Shown here in pieces: positions 1 to 8,735 of a DNA stretch of 64,000 bases (position 1 is its first letter; the number at the start of each line of letters is the position of its first letter). Below the pieces are notes generated by a model. It saw only the letters and a program-made list of their open reading frames with translations, had not been told where the DNA came from and ran no database searches. Made by a program: the position numbers and the translations under genes. This DNA comes from Acaudatibacter sp963835495 (GTDB lineage Bacteria > Pseudomonadota > Alphaproteobacteria > Caulobacterales > Caulobacteraceae), in NCBI GenBank assembly GCA_963835495.1, contig CAWIFQ010000005.1:1916628-1980627 (forward strand). The letters run 5' to 3'.

Positions 1-28
1 GCCCGAGAACGCCTGATCGGGGAGGCGG

Positions 29-862
29 ATGCGCATCGACGCCCACCAGCACTTCTGGCGCCCGAGCCGGGGCGACTACGGCTGGCTGACGCCGGAAGCC
101 CATCCGGCCATCTGCCGCAAGTTCCTGCCGCAGGATCTCGCGCCGCTGCTGGAGGACGCCGGCGTCGAAGCGACGGTGCTGGTGCAGGCCGCGCCGACCG
201 TCGCCGAGACCGACTACCTGCTCGGCCTCGCCGCTGAGACGCCGTTCGTGGCCGGCGTGGTCGGCTGGGCCGACTTCGAGGCCCACGACGCGGCGGCGCG
301 GATCGAGGCGTTGGCGCTTAGGCCGAAGCTGGTCGGCCTGCGTCCCATGCTGCAGGACCTGGACGACGACGCCTGGATCCTCCGCCCGGCTGTCGCGCCG
401 GCGCTGGATGCGATGGAAGGCGCCGGCCTGCGGCTCGACGCGCTGGTCACGCCCCGCCACCTGCCGCACCTCGCCCGCTGTCTCGCCGCGCGTCCTGGCC
501 TGGAGGTGGTGATCGACCACGGGGCCAAGCCGGACATCGCCGGCGGCGCGCTGGACGGCTGGGCGGCGCAGCTGCGCGCCATCGCCGCCGACACCTCCGC
601 CTGTTGCAAGCTCTCCGGCCTCGTCACCGAAGCTGGCGGCAAGTGGACAGAGGGAACGCTGAAGCCCTACGTCGAGGTGCTGCTGGAGGCGTTCGGGCCG
701 GCGCGGCTGATGTGGGGCAGCGACTGGCCGGTGGTGAACGAGGCCGGCGGGTACGCAGCCTGGCATTCCGCCGCCGCGGCGCTGACGGAGAGCTGCTCGC
801 AGACTGACCGCGACCTGATCTTCGGCGGCGCGGCGCAGGCGTTCTACGGCATCGCGGCGTGA
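29..862 (+). CDS. Amidohydrolase family protein, L-fuconolactonase-like
   Basis: A 277-residue metal-dependent hydrolase of the amidohydrolase-2 (COG3618) type, which in characterised members opens sugar lactones such as L-fuconolactone or L-rhamnono-lactone in the cytoplasm. Seen: N-terminal DAHQHFW with the metal-binding HxH, VIDHGAKPD at about 160-168 and the C-terminal WGSDWPV with its metal-binding Asp. Length fits the family. A GGGAGG ribosome-binding site lies just upstream of this ATG. Its end overlaps the start of the FAH-family gene by four bases, so the two are translationally coupled. A TGA at 14-16 may be the end of an upstream gene outside the window. Substrate (fuconate or rhamnonate lactone) is inferred from context. 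Confidence 0.88.
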   Translation: MRIDAHQHFWRPSRGDYGWLTPEAHPAICRKFLPQDLAPLLEDAGVEATVLVQAAPTVAETDYLLGLAAETPFVAGVVGWADFEAHDAAARIEALALRPKLVGLRPMLQDLDDDAWILRPAVAPALDAMEGAGLRLDALVTPRHLPHLARCLAARPGLEVVIDHGAKPDIAGGALDGWAAQLRAIAADTSACCKLSGLVTEAGGKWTEGTLKPYVEVLLEAFGPARLMWGSDWPVVNEAGGYAAWHSAAAALTESCSQTDRDLIFGGAAQAFYGIAA

Positions 863-2000
863 GACTGGTCGCCAACGACATCCTGCCGGTCGATGGCTGC
901 GCCGGCGCGCTGGTCGGACGGATCTGGCTGGACGACGGACCGCACCTGGTCGCCGCGCGCGAGATGGGGCTGATCGACCTCTCGCGCCTGGCGCCGACGA
1001 TGAGCGACCTGCTCGAGCTCGATGCGGTCGCCGCGGCGGTGCGCTCCCACGCCGGCGAGCGGCTGATGAGCCTGGACGAGGCCCTGGACCGGGAGACCCT
1101 GCTGGCGCCCGTGCGATCTGGCCGCGATCAAGGCCGCGGGCGTCACCTTCGCCGACAGCCTGATCGAGCGGGTGATCGAGGAGCGCGCCAAGGGCGACGC
1201 CAAGGCGGCGGAAGCCCTGCGCGGCGAGCTGGGCGAGCTGCTGGGCGGCAGCCTGACCGGGCTCAAGCCCGGCTCGCCGGCGGCTATGGCGCTGAAGGCG
1301 GCGCTGATCGAGCGCGGGCTGTGGTCGCAGTACCTGGAGGTCGGGATCGGGCCGGACGCCGAGGTGTTCACCAAGGCCCAGCCGATGTCGGCGGTGGGCT
1401 GCGGCGCCGCGGTCGGCCTGCACCCGAAGTCGGAATGGAACAACCCGGAGCCGGAAGTCGTGCTGGCCTGCGCCTCGCGCGGCGAGGCCGTCGGCGCGGC
1501 GCTCGGCAACGACGTCAACCTGCGCGACTTCGAGGGCCGCAGCGCGCTGCTTGCTGTCCAAGGCCAAGGACAACAACGCCTCCTGCGCCATCGGCCCGTT
1601 CATCCGCCTGTTCGACGAGACCTTCGGCATCGATGACGTGCGCCGCGCCAAAGTCCGGCTCGAGGTGACCGGGCCCGATCAGTTCCGCGCCCTCGGCGAG
1701 AACGCGATGGATCGCATCAGCCGCGATCCGCTCGACCTGGTCGCCGCCACCTGCGGGCCCGAGCATCAGTACCCGGACGGCTTCATGCTGTTCCTCGGCA
1801 CCATGTACGTCCCCACGGCAGACCGACGCGGGCCGGGCCAGGGCTTCACCCACGAGACCGGCGACGTTGTGCGCATCTCGTCCGCGAAACTGGGTGCGCT
1901 GGTCAACACCGTCACCACGTCCAGCGCCGCGCCGCCGTGGACCTTCGGCGCCCGCGCGCTGATGCGCAGCCTCGCCGCCCGCGGCCTTCTTTCCAGCTAG
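859..2000 (+). pseudogene. Fumarylacetoacetate hydrolase family protein, two frameshifts
   Basis: About 380 residues of a FAH-fold hydrolase of the kind that cleaves 2,4-diketo-3-deoxy sugar acids at the end of non-phosphorylative fucose/rhamnose pathways. The protein runs in three frames: residues beginning MRLVANDILPVDG to about 1112, then FADSLIERVIEER through GNDVNLRDFEGRS to about 1550, then KAKDNNASCAIGPFIRLFD to the stop. A base seems missing near 1112 and an extra base present near 1550. Recognisable FAH features include EVFTKAQPMSAVGCGAAVGLHP and the SCAIGPF and GFTHETGDVVRI segments near the C-terminus. ATGA overlap with the preceding lactonase supports one operon. The indels could be sequence errors, in which case the gene is intact. 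Confidence 0.8.
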
Positions 2001-2009
2001 GAGCCATCC

Positions 2010-3116
2010 ATGGCGTTCAACGGCCTCGGCCTCGATCTCGGCAACCTCTCGCGGCTCTCCAGCGCCAAGACGCGCTCGATCTCGCCGGAGAACTTCACCG
2101 GCGAGAAGGGCAGGGGCGGGATGTCGACCGACGGCCCGGCCGCCAACGCCGCGCGGGGCCTGGGGCAGGGCTGGAAGGTCTCGCCCTATGTGATCGTCCA
2201 GCCGGGCGAGACCTTCACGCTGGCCGACATCGACGGCTCGGGCGCGATCCAGCAGATCTGGATGACGCTGGCGCGGGGCAAATGGCGCCACACCATCCTG
2301 CGCGCCTATTGGGACGGCCAGGCGCAGCCGTCGATCGAGTGTCCGGCCGGCGACTTCTTCGCCTGCGGCTGGGAGAAGTACGCCCAGGTGACCTCGCTGG
2401 CGGTGTGCGTCAACCCCGGCCGCGCGTTCAACTGCTACTGGGAGATGCCGTTCCGCACCCACGCCCGGCTGACGATGCAGAACCTCTCCGACGAGGCGAT
2501 CTACATCTACTACCAGATCAACTACGCGCTCACCGACGTGCCGGAGGATGTCGCCTACTTCCACGCCCAGTTCCGGCGGGTCAATCCGCTGCCCTACAAG
2601 GAGGTCGTGACACCATCCTCGACGGCGTGAAGGGCCAGGGCCACTACGTCGGCACCTACATGGCCTGGGGCGTCAACAACGCCGGCTGGTGGGGCGAGGG
2701 CGAGATCAAGTTCTTCATCGACGGCGACGGCGAGTTCCCGACCATCTGCGGCACCGGCACCGAGGACTACTTCTGCGGCGCCTACAACTTCGATCCGGGC
2801 GTCACCGACCGCACGCTGACCAGCGGCTACGCCGAGTTCACCACGCCCTACGCCGGCATGCCGCAGGTGATCCGGCCCGACGGGCTCTACGCCTCGCAGC
2901 AGCGCTTCGGGCTCTACCGCTGGCACATCCCCGACCCGATCCGGTTCGCCGACGGACCTGCGCGTGACCATCCAGGCGCTCGGCTGGCGCACCGACAAGG
3001 ACCGCCGCTACCTGCCGCTGCAGGACGACATCGCCTCGGTCGCCTTCTGGTACCAGACCTTGCCGACCGCGCCGTTCCCGGCGCTGCCGGAGAAGGACGA
3101 TCTGGAGGTGATCTAG
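2010..3116 (+). pseudogene. DUF2961 / glycoside hydrolase family 172 protein, two frameshifts
   Basis: A DUF2961 (GH172) protein of about 368 residues. Characterised relatives act on fructofuranose or arabinofuranose linkages and assemble as homotrimers or multiples of them. Seen: the start MAFNGLGLDLGNLSRL, the family block SRSISPENFTGEKGRGG-like near residue 25-40, QQIWMT, ILRAYWDG, the GTEDYFCGAYNF block and a terminal LGWRTD segment. Frame changes near 2612 and near 2955; the third segment (DLRVTIQALGWRTD onward) ends at TAG 3114-3116. It begins nine bases after the FAH gene with GGAGCC upstream. No signal peptide is visible, so the substrate is probably an imported oligosaccharide or unknown. 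Confidence 0.8.
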
Positions 3117-3204
3117 CGCCGGGCTCACCCAGTCGCCACCTCAGGCTTCTCTTTTCAGGCCTTCGTAGTTTCGTCGGGGCGCCACAAGTTATGGGTTTGT
3201 AGCC

Positions 3205-3747
3205 ATGACGCGACTGCTTGCAGCCCCGGTTTTCATTGCCTTTTGCTGCCTCGCCGCGCCTGCCGCGCAGGCGCAGTCGCCCAAGGAGGTTCAAGGGCTG
3301 ATGGTCGTGCCTGGGCCTGGTCCCAGCGTACAGTCGACCTATCCGAACGCCGGAAACAGTGTTCCAGCCGGCACGGTGATCCTGAAGATCGTCTTCGACC
3401 AACCGATGACGCCCGACGCGTGGGCGTATGAGAGATCGGCCGACGGCGACTTCCCCGACTGCCTGGCGCAGCCGCGGCTGCTCAGCGATCAGCGGACCTT
3501 TGTGCTGCTGTGCAGCGTCGCGCTGCCGGACCGCACCTACGCCGTCCAGATCAACCTCGCGCCGCGCTTCACGAGCGCCGATGGGCGTTCGGCCAAGCCG
3601 TACACCCTGAAGTTCACGACCAACGACGAGATAACCCGTGGCCTTCACGACGCCCTGCTGCAGGCGGGCCTCGACGACGCCGACGATCCAGTCATGACTT
3701 GGCGCGATCCGGGCCAGGGCGTGTCGCAGACGCCGCCGCCGCCCTAA
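3205..3747 (+). CDS. Secreted protein with bacterial Ig-like (SbsA/Big_5-type) domain
   Basis: A 180-residue protein with an N-terminal signal peptide (MTRLLAAPVFIAFCCLAAPAAQAQ, cleavage after AQA). One Ig-like fold follows: the pattern STYPNAGNSVPAGTVILKIVFDQPM resembles domains that begin with a P-x-x-G-x-x-V strand and a TFDQPM-like strand, ending with YTLKFTT. The C-terminus carries a proline run. Binding or structural role outside the inner membrane is inferred; no catalytic motif is visible. It stands 88 bp after the GH172 gene and may be independently transcribed. Confidence 0.7.
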   Translation: MTRLLAAPVFIAFCCLAAPAAQAQSPKEVQGLMVVPGPGPSVQSTYPNAGNSVPAGTVILKIVFDQPMTPDAWAYERSADGDFPDCLAQPRLLSDQRTFVLLCSVALPDRTYAVQINLAPRFTSADGRSAKPYTLKFTTNDEITRGLHDALLQAGLDDADDPVMTWRDPGQGVSQTPPPP

Positions 3748-3924
3748 GCGGACGCCCCGCGCGTCGTTTGGTGAAGGCCCGAGCGGTTCGAGTTGTAACG
3801 CCTGCTGAATCCGGGGCAGCCAAGTGGAAGGTACGGCCGCCGCCCGTCGCGGGCAAGCACAGCCCGACCTCGGTTGACGGGCGCCTAGCGGGCGGAGCAA
3901 ACAGTCTTTGCTGGAGGGAATTCG

Positions 3925-4284
3925 ATGGCTCCACGATGGATCGTCGCAGGCGCAAGCTTCCTTTTCTTCCTTCCGCCTGTCGCGGCGACAGGCGCTCCGG
4001 TCGCCCGCGGCTGGGGCGTCCCCTCCGGCGCCTCGTCCATGAGCGCCAGCATCCCGACGACGCCTGCCGAGCTTCAGGCCGAAGTGACGGAGTTGCAGAA
4101 CGAAGTCGCGGCCCTGCAAACCCAGCTGGCGTCGCTTCAAACGACCGTGAGCAGCTTGACCGCGGGCCAGGCGCCCTCGGCGGCGTCATCCCCGCCGCCG
4201 TCGCCGCCGACCACTTCGAACAATCCGCATTGTCCGCATTTCAATGATCCGACTATCACGTACTGCGGATGTCTGCCTTGCTAG
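3925..4284 (+). CDS. Small secreted coiled-coil protein with Cys-rich tail
   Basis: A 119-residue protein of unknown function. Seen: signal peptide of about 24 residues, a heptad-rich stretch (PAELQAEVTELQNEVAALQ..., about 49-77) predicting a coiled coil, a Pro/Ser linker, and a terminal segment HCPHFNDPTITYCGCLPC with four cysteines and two histidines. A GGAGGG ribosome-binding site precedes the ATG. Such an arrangement suggests an oligomeric periplasmic or surface protein with a metal- or disulfide-bearing tail; that is inference. No family recognised. Confidence 0.6.
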   Translation: MAPRWIVAGASFLFFLPPVAATGAPVARGWGVPSGASSMSASIPTTPAELQAEVTELQNEVAALQTQLASLQTTVSSLTAGQAPSAASSPPPSPPTTSNNPHCPHFNDPTITYCGCLPC

Positions 4285-4366
4285 GAAGGGCCCCGGGGCG
4301 ACCCCGCGAAGGCTTGCCGTATCTGGCCGAGGATCTGATCTTTCCCGTGAAGACCGGTTCGCCAGG

Positions 4367-5170
4367 CTAGTTCAGATCTCTCGACAGGATGAGCTTCAGC
4401 GTCAGGCGGTCGGTAGCCCGAGTCAGGCCGAAACCGACGCCGACTTCGACGTTGATCGGCTTGCCGTTGTAGTCGATCACCGCGAAAAGCTGGTGCGTCT
4501 GCTCGCGGGCGGGCAAGAAGCCGCGCAACTGGCCGAAGTCGTCGTACTCCTCTGCCGCGACCGCCCAGGCGCTGGTCAGATTGTAGTCGAGGCGGGTCTC
4601 AGGGGCGAAATCGAGCCGCGAGAAGCCCTTCCAGGAGTTGTCCAGGATCGGGTTGAAGATCAAGTCCGCCTTGCCGAACCTCCAGCCGACGATTGGCCGG
4701 ATCTCCTGGGTGTAGCGGTTGGGGTCCCAGTGCCGGGCGTTGAAGCTGAACTCGAAATTGACCCCGTAGAAGAAGCTGCGCTTGGCGGCGTTCGGCTCGA
4801 CGATGAGCGCGCGGAGCTTGAAGCCGTCGATCGTCGCATGGCCGTCGCCCGGCACACTGTAGAGCGGGAGGTAGAGGCCACCCTCAAGCCAGTCGGTGAC
4901 GCCATAGGCCCACTCGGGGACTCCGTTGAGGGCGTGGTTGGAGACGAGCCCGGCCGGAAAGGCCGGGGTCTTGGCCCCGTCTGGAGTGTAGTTGTCGTGG
5001 AGCGTCAGGTTGAACACACCTGGCGCGGCGATCTCGGCGTTGTAGACCTGGATTTCATCCGTCTGCGCCTTCGCGTTTCCAGACACTCCGGCGCCCAGAC
5101 CAATGCAGAGCAGGAACAAGATCCAAACCGACGCGGATGGTGGGAACTTCATCTGGGCCAGATAATCCAT
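4367..5170 (-). CDS. Putative outer-membrane beta-barrel protein
   Basis: A 267-residue protein with a signal sequence (hydrophobic 14-30, AKA cleavage site near 36) followed by alternating amphipathic strands rich in aromatic residues, for example VFNLTLHDNYTP, GGLYLPLYS, RSFFYGVNFEFSFNARHW, IRPIVGWRFGKADLIFNPILD, and a final strand LTLKLILSRDLN. This is the pattern of small outer-membrane proteins often found with sugar or copper loci. It is transcribed away from the GntR gene. Transport or structural role is not determined by sequence. Confidence 0.62.
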   Translation of the reverse strand: MDYLAQMKFPPSASVWILFLLCIGLGAGVSGNAKAQTDEIQVYNAEIAAPGVFNLTLHDNYTPDGAKTPAFPAGLVSNHALNGVPEWAYGVTDWLEGGLYLPLYSVPGDGHATIDGFKLRALIVEPNAAKRSFFYGVNFEFSFNARHWDPNRYTQEIRPIVGWRFGKADLIFNPILDNSWKGFSRLDFAPETRLDYNLTSAWAVAAEEYDDFGQLRGFLPAREQTHQLFAVIDYNGKPINVEVGVGFGLTRATDRLTLKLILSRDLN

Positions 5171-5561
5171 TGCTTGGACGGTGGACGCGGTCCTCAGCGG
5201 GTCCGGTGCTCCAATGTATCCCCGCAGGCGACGCTCGACACCTTCAGATCTCGCCAGGACGCCGAAAGGCGAGAAGTAAGCTCGCTGGTCGCGCTGCGCC
5301 TGTCAAAGATCTGGTCACGAAATGAGCCATGACCGGTCCGCCCTGGTCGTCCGACTTTCCCGTCACGCTGCTGACGGCAACGGTGGTTTCACGTGAAACC
5401 CTGTGGGGTGGAAGACTGCGAAGGCGATCGTTGGCGGGCAGAAGACGGCCTGTCGTCTCGCTTAGCTTCGTGAGTTGCGCCTCGCTCTCGCCGCTGACCT
5501 TTCAGCGATGGGCCAACCCGGCGCAATTGCCACTCGCCAACGTCTCGGGGGCCCTGCTAAC
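5171..5561. other. Intergenic region of 391 bp between divergent genes
   Basis: This gap separates the leftward outer-membrane protein gene from the rightward GntR regulator. No convincing gene is seen. It contains the parS-like palindrome at 5385-5400. Promoters for both flanking genes would be expected here but no clear boxes can be assigned by eye. Confidence 0.5.
5385..5400. promoter_or_regulatory. parS-like palindrome GGTTTCACGTGAAACC
   Basis: A perfect 16-bp palindrome whose inner 14 bases GTTTCACGTGAAAC equal the core of the conserved ParB-binding site parS (TGTTTCACGTGAAACA). Only the outermost pair differs (G/C in place of T/A). Established: ParB binds such sites and nucleates a CTP-dependent clamp used in origin segregation. 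parA/parB are not in this window, so function as a parS is inferred from the match alone. Confidence 0.6.
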
Positions 5562-6260
5562 ATGTCAGCTATGACCGCCGCCGCCGTCGATCTGCGTGAA
5601 ACCTCCAAGGCCGAACGGGTGTATGAGCACCTGCGCCGCGGCATTCGCGAACTCGTCCTGCCGCCCGGCGCGCCGCTGCGCAAGGAGGAACTCGCCCTGG
5701 AGCTGGGAGTCTCCCGCGCCCCGGTCAGCGAGGCGATCGCCCGGCTGGCTGAGGAAGGCCTGGCTGAGGTGTTCCCGCAGCACGGCAGCTTCGTCGCCCC
5801 GATCCGGGCGGCCGACGTGCGCGAGAGCCTGTTCATCCGCACCGCGCTGGAGACCGAAGCGATGCGGCGTCTGGCGGTCGCGGCCGACGACGCCTTCATG
5901 GCGCGCCTCGACGAGAACATCGCGCTGCAGGCCGAGGCGCTGGCCGACGGCGACCTGGCCCGCTTCTACGATCTCGACGAGGCGCTGCACGGCCTGCTGT
6001 TCGCCGCGGTCGAGAGTCCGCGGGCCACGCGGCTGCTCGACGCCGCCCGCGCGCCGCTCGACCGCGTCCGCCGCCTCGCCCTGCCGGAGCCCGGCCGGCC
6101 GGAAGCCACCTTCGCCGAGCACCTGCGGCTGGTGGAGGCGGTGCGCTCGGGCGACGCCGAATTCGCCGCCTCGGCCATGCGCGTCCACCTCGCCATGGTC
6201 GCCCGGACGGTCGAGGGGGAGCTGAGCAAGATGGAGGAGGCGCCGGCCAGGCGCGCATAG
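5562..6260 (+). CDS. GntR family (FadR/FCD subfamily) transcriptional regulator
   Basis: About 232 residues. N-terminal winged helix (AERVYEHLRRGIRELVLPPGAPLRKEELALELGVSRAPVSEAIARL) and a C-terminal all-helical FCD domain (RTALETEAMRRLAV...ALHGLLFAAVESP...HLRLVEAVRSGD...MRVHL) with the metal-binding D/H pattern of FCD regulators. Such proteins usually sense sugar acids or other carboxylates. Two in-frame ATGs exist at 5562 and 5571; neither has a strong ribosome-binding site. Lies 5 bp before the PhyH gene, so probably co-transcribed with it and possibly controlling the surrounding deoxysugar genes. Confidence 0.88.
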   Translation: MSAMTAAAVDLRETSKAERVYEHLRRGIRELVLPPGAPLRKEELALELGVSRAPVSEAIARLAEEGLAEVFPQHGSFVAPIRAADVRESLFIRTALETEAMRRLAVAADDAFMARLDENIALQAEALADGDLARFYDLDEALHGLLFAAVESPRATRLLDAARAPLDRVRRLALPEPGRPEATFAEHLRLVEAVRSGDAEFAASAMRVHLAMVARTVEGELSKMEEAPARRA

Positions 6261-6265
6261 AATCG

Positions 6266-7030
6266 ATGCCCTATCCCGAAGCTTCGGGCGAGCAGATCGC
6301 CTTCTTCCGCGAGCACGGTTGGCTCGTGGTCAAGGACGCCGTCCCGCAGGACCACCTCGACGAACTCGAGGCCCAGTGCGAGGTGTTGATCCGCGAGAAG
6401 GACAAGCTGGCCAACGACTGGGCCTGGTCGGACAAGGAGGACGTCAAGGAACGTTCGTTCCGCATCATCCAGTCCTCGCCCTCGTTCGTCTGGAAGGACA
6501 TCAAGACCCAACCTTACCGCAAGTGGTTGATCCAGTTCGGCAATGCGCTGATGGGGATGGAGCTCAGCTACTGGTACGACCAGTTCCTGGCCAAGCCGCC
6601 GGGCCGCAGCGCGCCGACCTACTGGCACCAGGACGAGGGCTACTGGGGCCGCAACCTCGACGACAAGGGCGTCACCGGCTGGATCCCGCTGCAGGACGTC
6701 GACGCCAACAATGGCTGCATGCACTTCATCGATCGCGGCCACCTCGATGGGGTCCTGCCGCACCACTTGGTCGAGGGGATGCAGAGCGACCTGCTCACCT
6801 GCGAGGTCGACGAGACCCGCGCAGTGATCTGCCCGATCAGCCGCGGCGACGTCACCTTCCACCACTCCAAGACCCCGCATATGACCAACGCCAACAACTC
6901 CGACGGCTGGCGCAAGGCGGTCACCAACCACATGCAGCAGGTCGGCGCCGGCGGCGAGGGCGACCACTATCCGTGGAAGATCCTGGTCAACCAGCGCACC
7001 GGCGAACGCATCGTCCCGGCCAGCCGCTGA
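6266..7030 (+). CDS. Phytanoyl-CoA dioxygenase (PhyH) family protein
   Basis: A 254-residue Fe(II)/2-oxoglutarate oxygenase. Seen: HQD iron pair at H121/D123 in TYWHQDEGYW, distal His at about 205 in FHHSKTPHMT and the 2-oxoglutarate Arg at about 216. Established for the family: hydroxylation of acyl-CoAs or small molecules. The substrate is unknown here. Position between a GntR regulator and a sugar transporter suggests a sugar- or sugar-acid-related role rather than lipid oxidation, as an inference. Follows the regulator by five bases. Confidence 0.87.
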   Translation: MPYPEASGEQIAFFREHGWLVVKDAVPQDHLDELEAQCEVLIREKDKLANDWAWSDKEDVKERSFRIIQSSPSFVWKDIKTQPYRKWLIQFGNALMGMELSYWYDQFLAKPPGRSAPTYWHQDEGYWGRNLDDKGVTGWIPLQDVDANNGCMHFIDRGHLDGVLPHHLVEGMQSDLLTCEVDETRAVICPISRGDVTFHHSKTPHMTNANNSDGWRKAVTNHMQQVGAGGEGDHYPWKILVNQRTGERIVPASR

Positions 7031-7144
7031 GGCGCGATATGGTGTCTTAGCGATCCTTCACTCGACGGATGGGCGCGCGCCTGTCACCAATGGCGGCAAA
7101 CGAGCGGTCGGCTGAACTGGCCGGCAGGGAAGTCCAGGAGAGCC

Positions 7145-8682
7145 ATGTCAGTCAGTGCCCCGGCGAACGATCCGCCCCTCAAGGCAGCCGAGCCGCGTCA
7201 GACGTCAGCCGCGGGCATGGCCTCGCCGCGTCGGCGCCAACCACGCCGCGCGATCGTCGAAGCTCGGGCTGGGCGCCCTGACCGTCTACGGCTCCGGCGC
7301 CCTGGTCGAGAACATCACGACGCTGGGTGGTCGGCAGCCTGCTGCTGTTCTACCTCACCATCATCTGCGGTCTTTCGGGCTCCGAAGCCGGCGCCGCGCT
7401 CGGCATCACGCTGGTGGTCGATTCCGTGATCGATCCCATCGTGGGGTCGCTGTCGGACAACAGCCGCTCGCGCCACGGCCGGCGCCACCCGTTCATGCTG
7501 GCCAGCATCGTCCCGATCGTCGTCGCGTTCGGCCTGCTGTTCTCCGTCCCGCGCGGCCTCACCGGGCTGCCGCTGTTCGGCTACGCTCTGGCGACGCTGC
7601 TCTCGCTGCGCATCGCCATCTCGTTCTTCTACGTGCCCTACATGGCGCTGGGCGCCGAGCTCACGGACGACTACGCCGAGCGCTCCACGGTCGTCGCCGG
7701 TCGGGTGTTCTTCACCGTGCTCGGGGGCCTCGCCGCGGCGTTCCTGACCTGGGGCGTCTTCCTCAAGGGGCCGCACGGGCGTTTCGACGCCGCCGCCTAT
7801 TCGCCGCTCGCCTGGACCTTCGGCGCGATCGTCGCGTTCGGCGCCCTGCTGAGCACGCTGGGCACGCTGCGCGCACGGGGACGTCTGCATGCGGCGCCGG
7901 AGGGGCGCAGCTTCGGCCTCGGTCAGTTCTTCGCGGAGGTGGTCGAGGTGCTCCGCAACCGCTCGTTCGTCAGCCTCTTCCTGCCCTGCCTGATCCTGTT
8001 CACCGCGCTCGGCGTGGCCGGGACGCTGACGCTGCACGCCAACACCTTCTTCTGGAAGCTCACCTCGGCCTCAGATCCTGGTCCTCGGCCTGCTCGCTGC
8101 CGATCGGCGTCTTCGGCGGCATCTTCGCGGCCGGCTTGCTCGCGCGCGCCATGGAGAAGCGCACCACGGCGATGCTGGGCCTGGCGTTGATCGGCATCGC
8201 GCAACTTGGGCCCGTGACCCTGCGCCTCACAGGGATCATCCCCGCCAGCGCGGCTTTGCCGACCCTTGGCGCGGCCGTCATCCTCGGCGGGATCGGCGGC
8301 GGCATCGCGACGATCGCCTTCCAGTCGATGATGGCCGACGCCACCGACGAGCACGAGCACCTGTTCGGCGCCCGCCGGGAGGGTCTGTATTTCGCCGGCA
8401 TCACCCTCTCGGCGAAGGCCTCCAGCGGCCTCGGCGCCTGGATCGGCGGGATCACCCTCGACGTGATCGGCTTTCCCGCATGGTATCGCCGCCACGCCGG
8501 CGCTGCTGGCTTCGATCCCGGCCGAGACGATCCGTAATCTTGGCATCGCCTATGGGCCGGGCGCCTCGCTGTTCACGGCCGTCGCGGTCGCCGTCCTGCT
8601 CGGCTACAAGCTCAACAAGACCGGCCATACGCGCATTATCGAGGAGCTGAATCGCCGGCGCGCCGAAAAGACCGCCGCCTGA
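7145..8682 (+). pseudogene. GPH-family (MFS) sugar:cation symporter, several frameshifts
   Basis: About 510 residues of a 12-helix glycoside-pentoside-hexuronide type transporter. Seen in successive frames: SVSAPANDPP start, GLGALTVYGSGALVENITT, then a long stretch GSLLLFYLTIICGLSGSEAG...DPIVGSLSDNSRSRHGRRHPFML (the family motif after helix 2), IAISFFYVPYMALGAELTDDYAERS, then PIGVFGGIFAAGLLARAMEKR, and a final frame with LNKTGHTRIIEELNRRRAEK ending at 8682. Frame changes lie near 7240, 7325, 8072, 8100 and 8480. Expected substrate is a sugar or oligosaccharide of the neighbouring pathway. If the indels are errors the transporter is intact. Confidence 0.78.
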
Positions 8683-8735
8683 CGCCGACCGACGAGGCGC
8701 CTATCTAAGGGGCGTCCGCTCGCCAGGAGTTTGCG

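Noticed and set aside
1..16. End of an upstream gene (reading PENA then stop)
   Set aside because: Only four codons in the window; mentioned in the first gene entry but not called.
1515..2564. Antisense 349-codon frame over the FAH and GH172 genes
   Set aside because: No motif, composition of shadow type; the plus-strand frames show consistent family homology.
3748..3924. Riboswitch or small RNA between the two secreted protein genes
   Set aside because: No conserved riboswitch core or strong stem-loop with U-tract could be identified.
4244..5332. Plus-strand 362-codon frame opposite the outer-membrane protein
   Set aside because: Lacks motifs and signal; the minus frame has a signal peptide and amphipathic strands.
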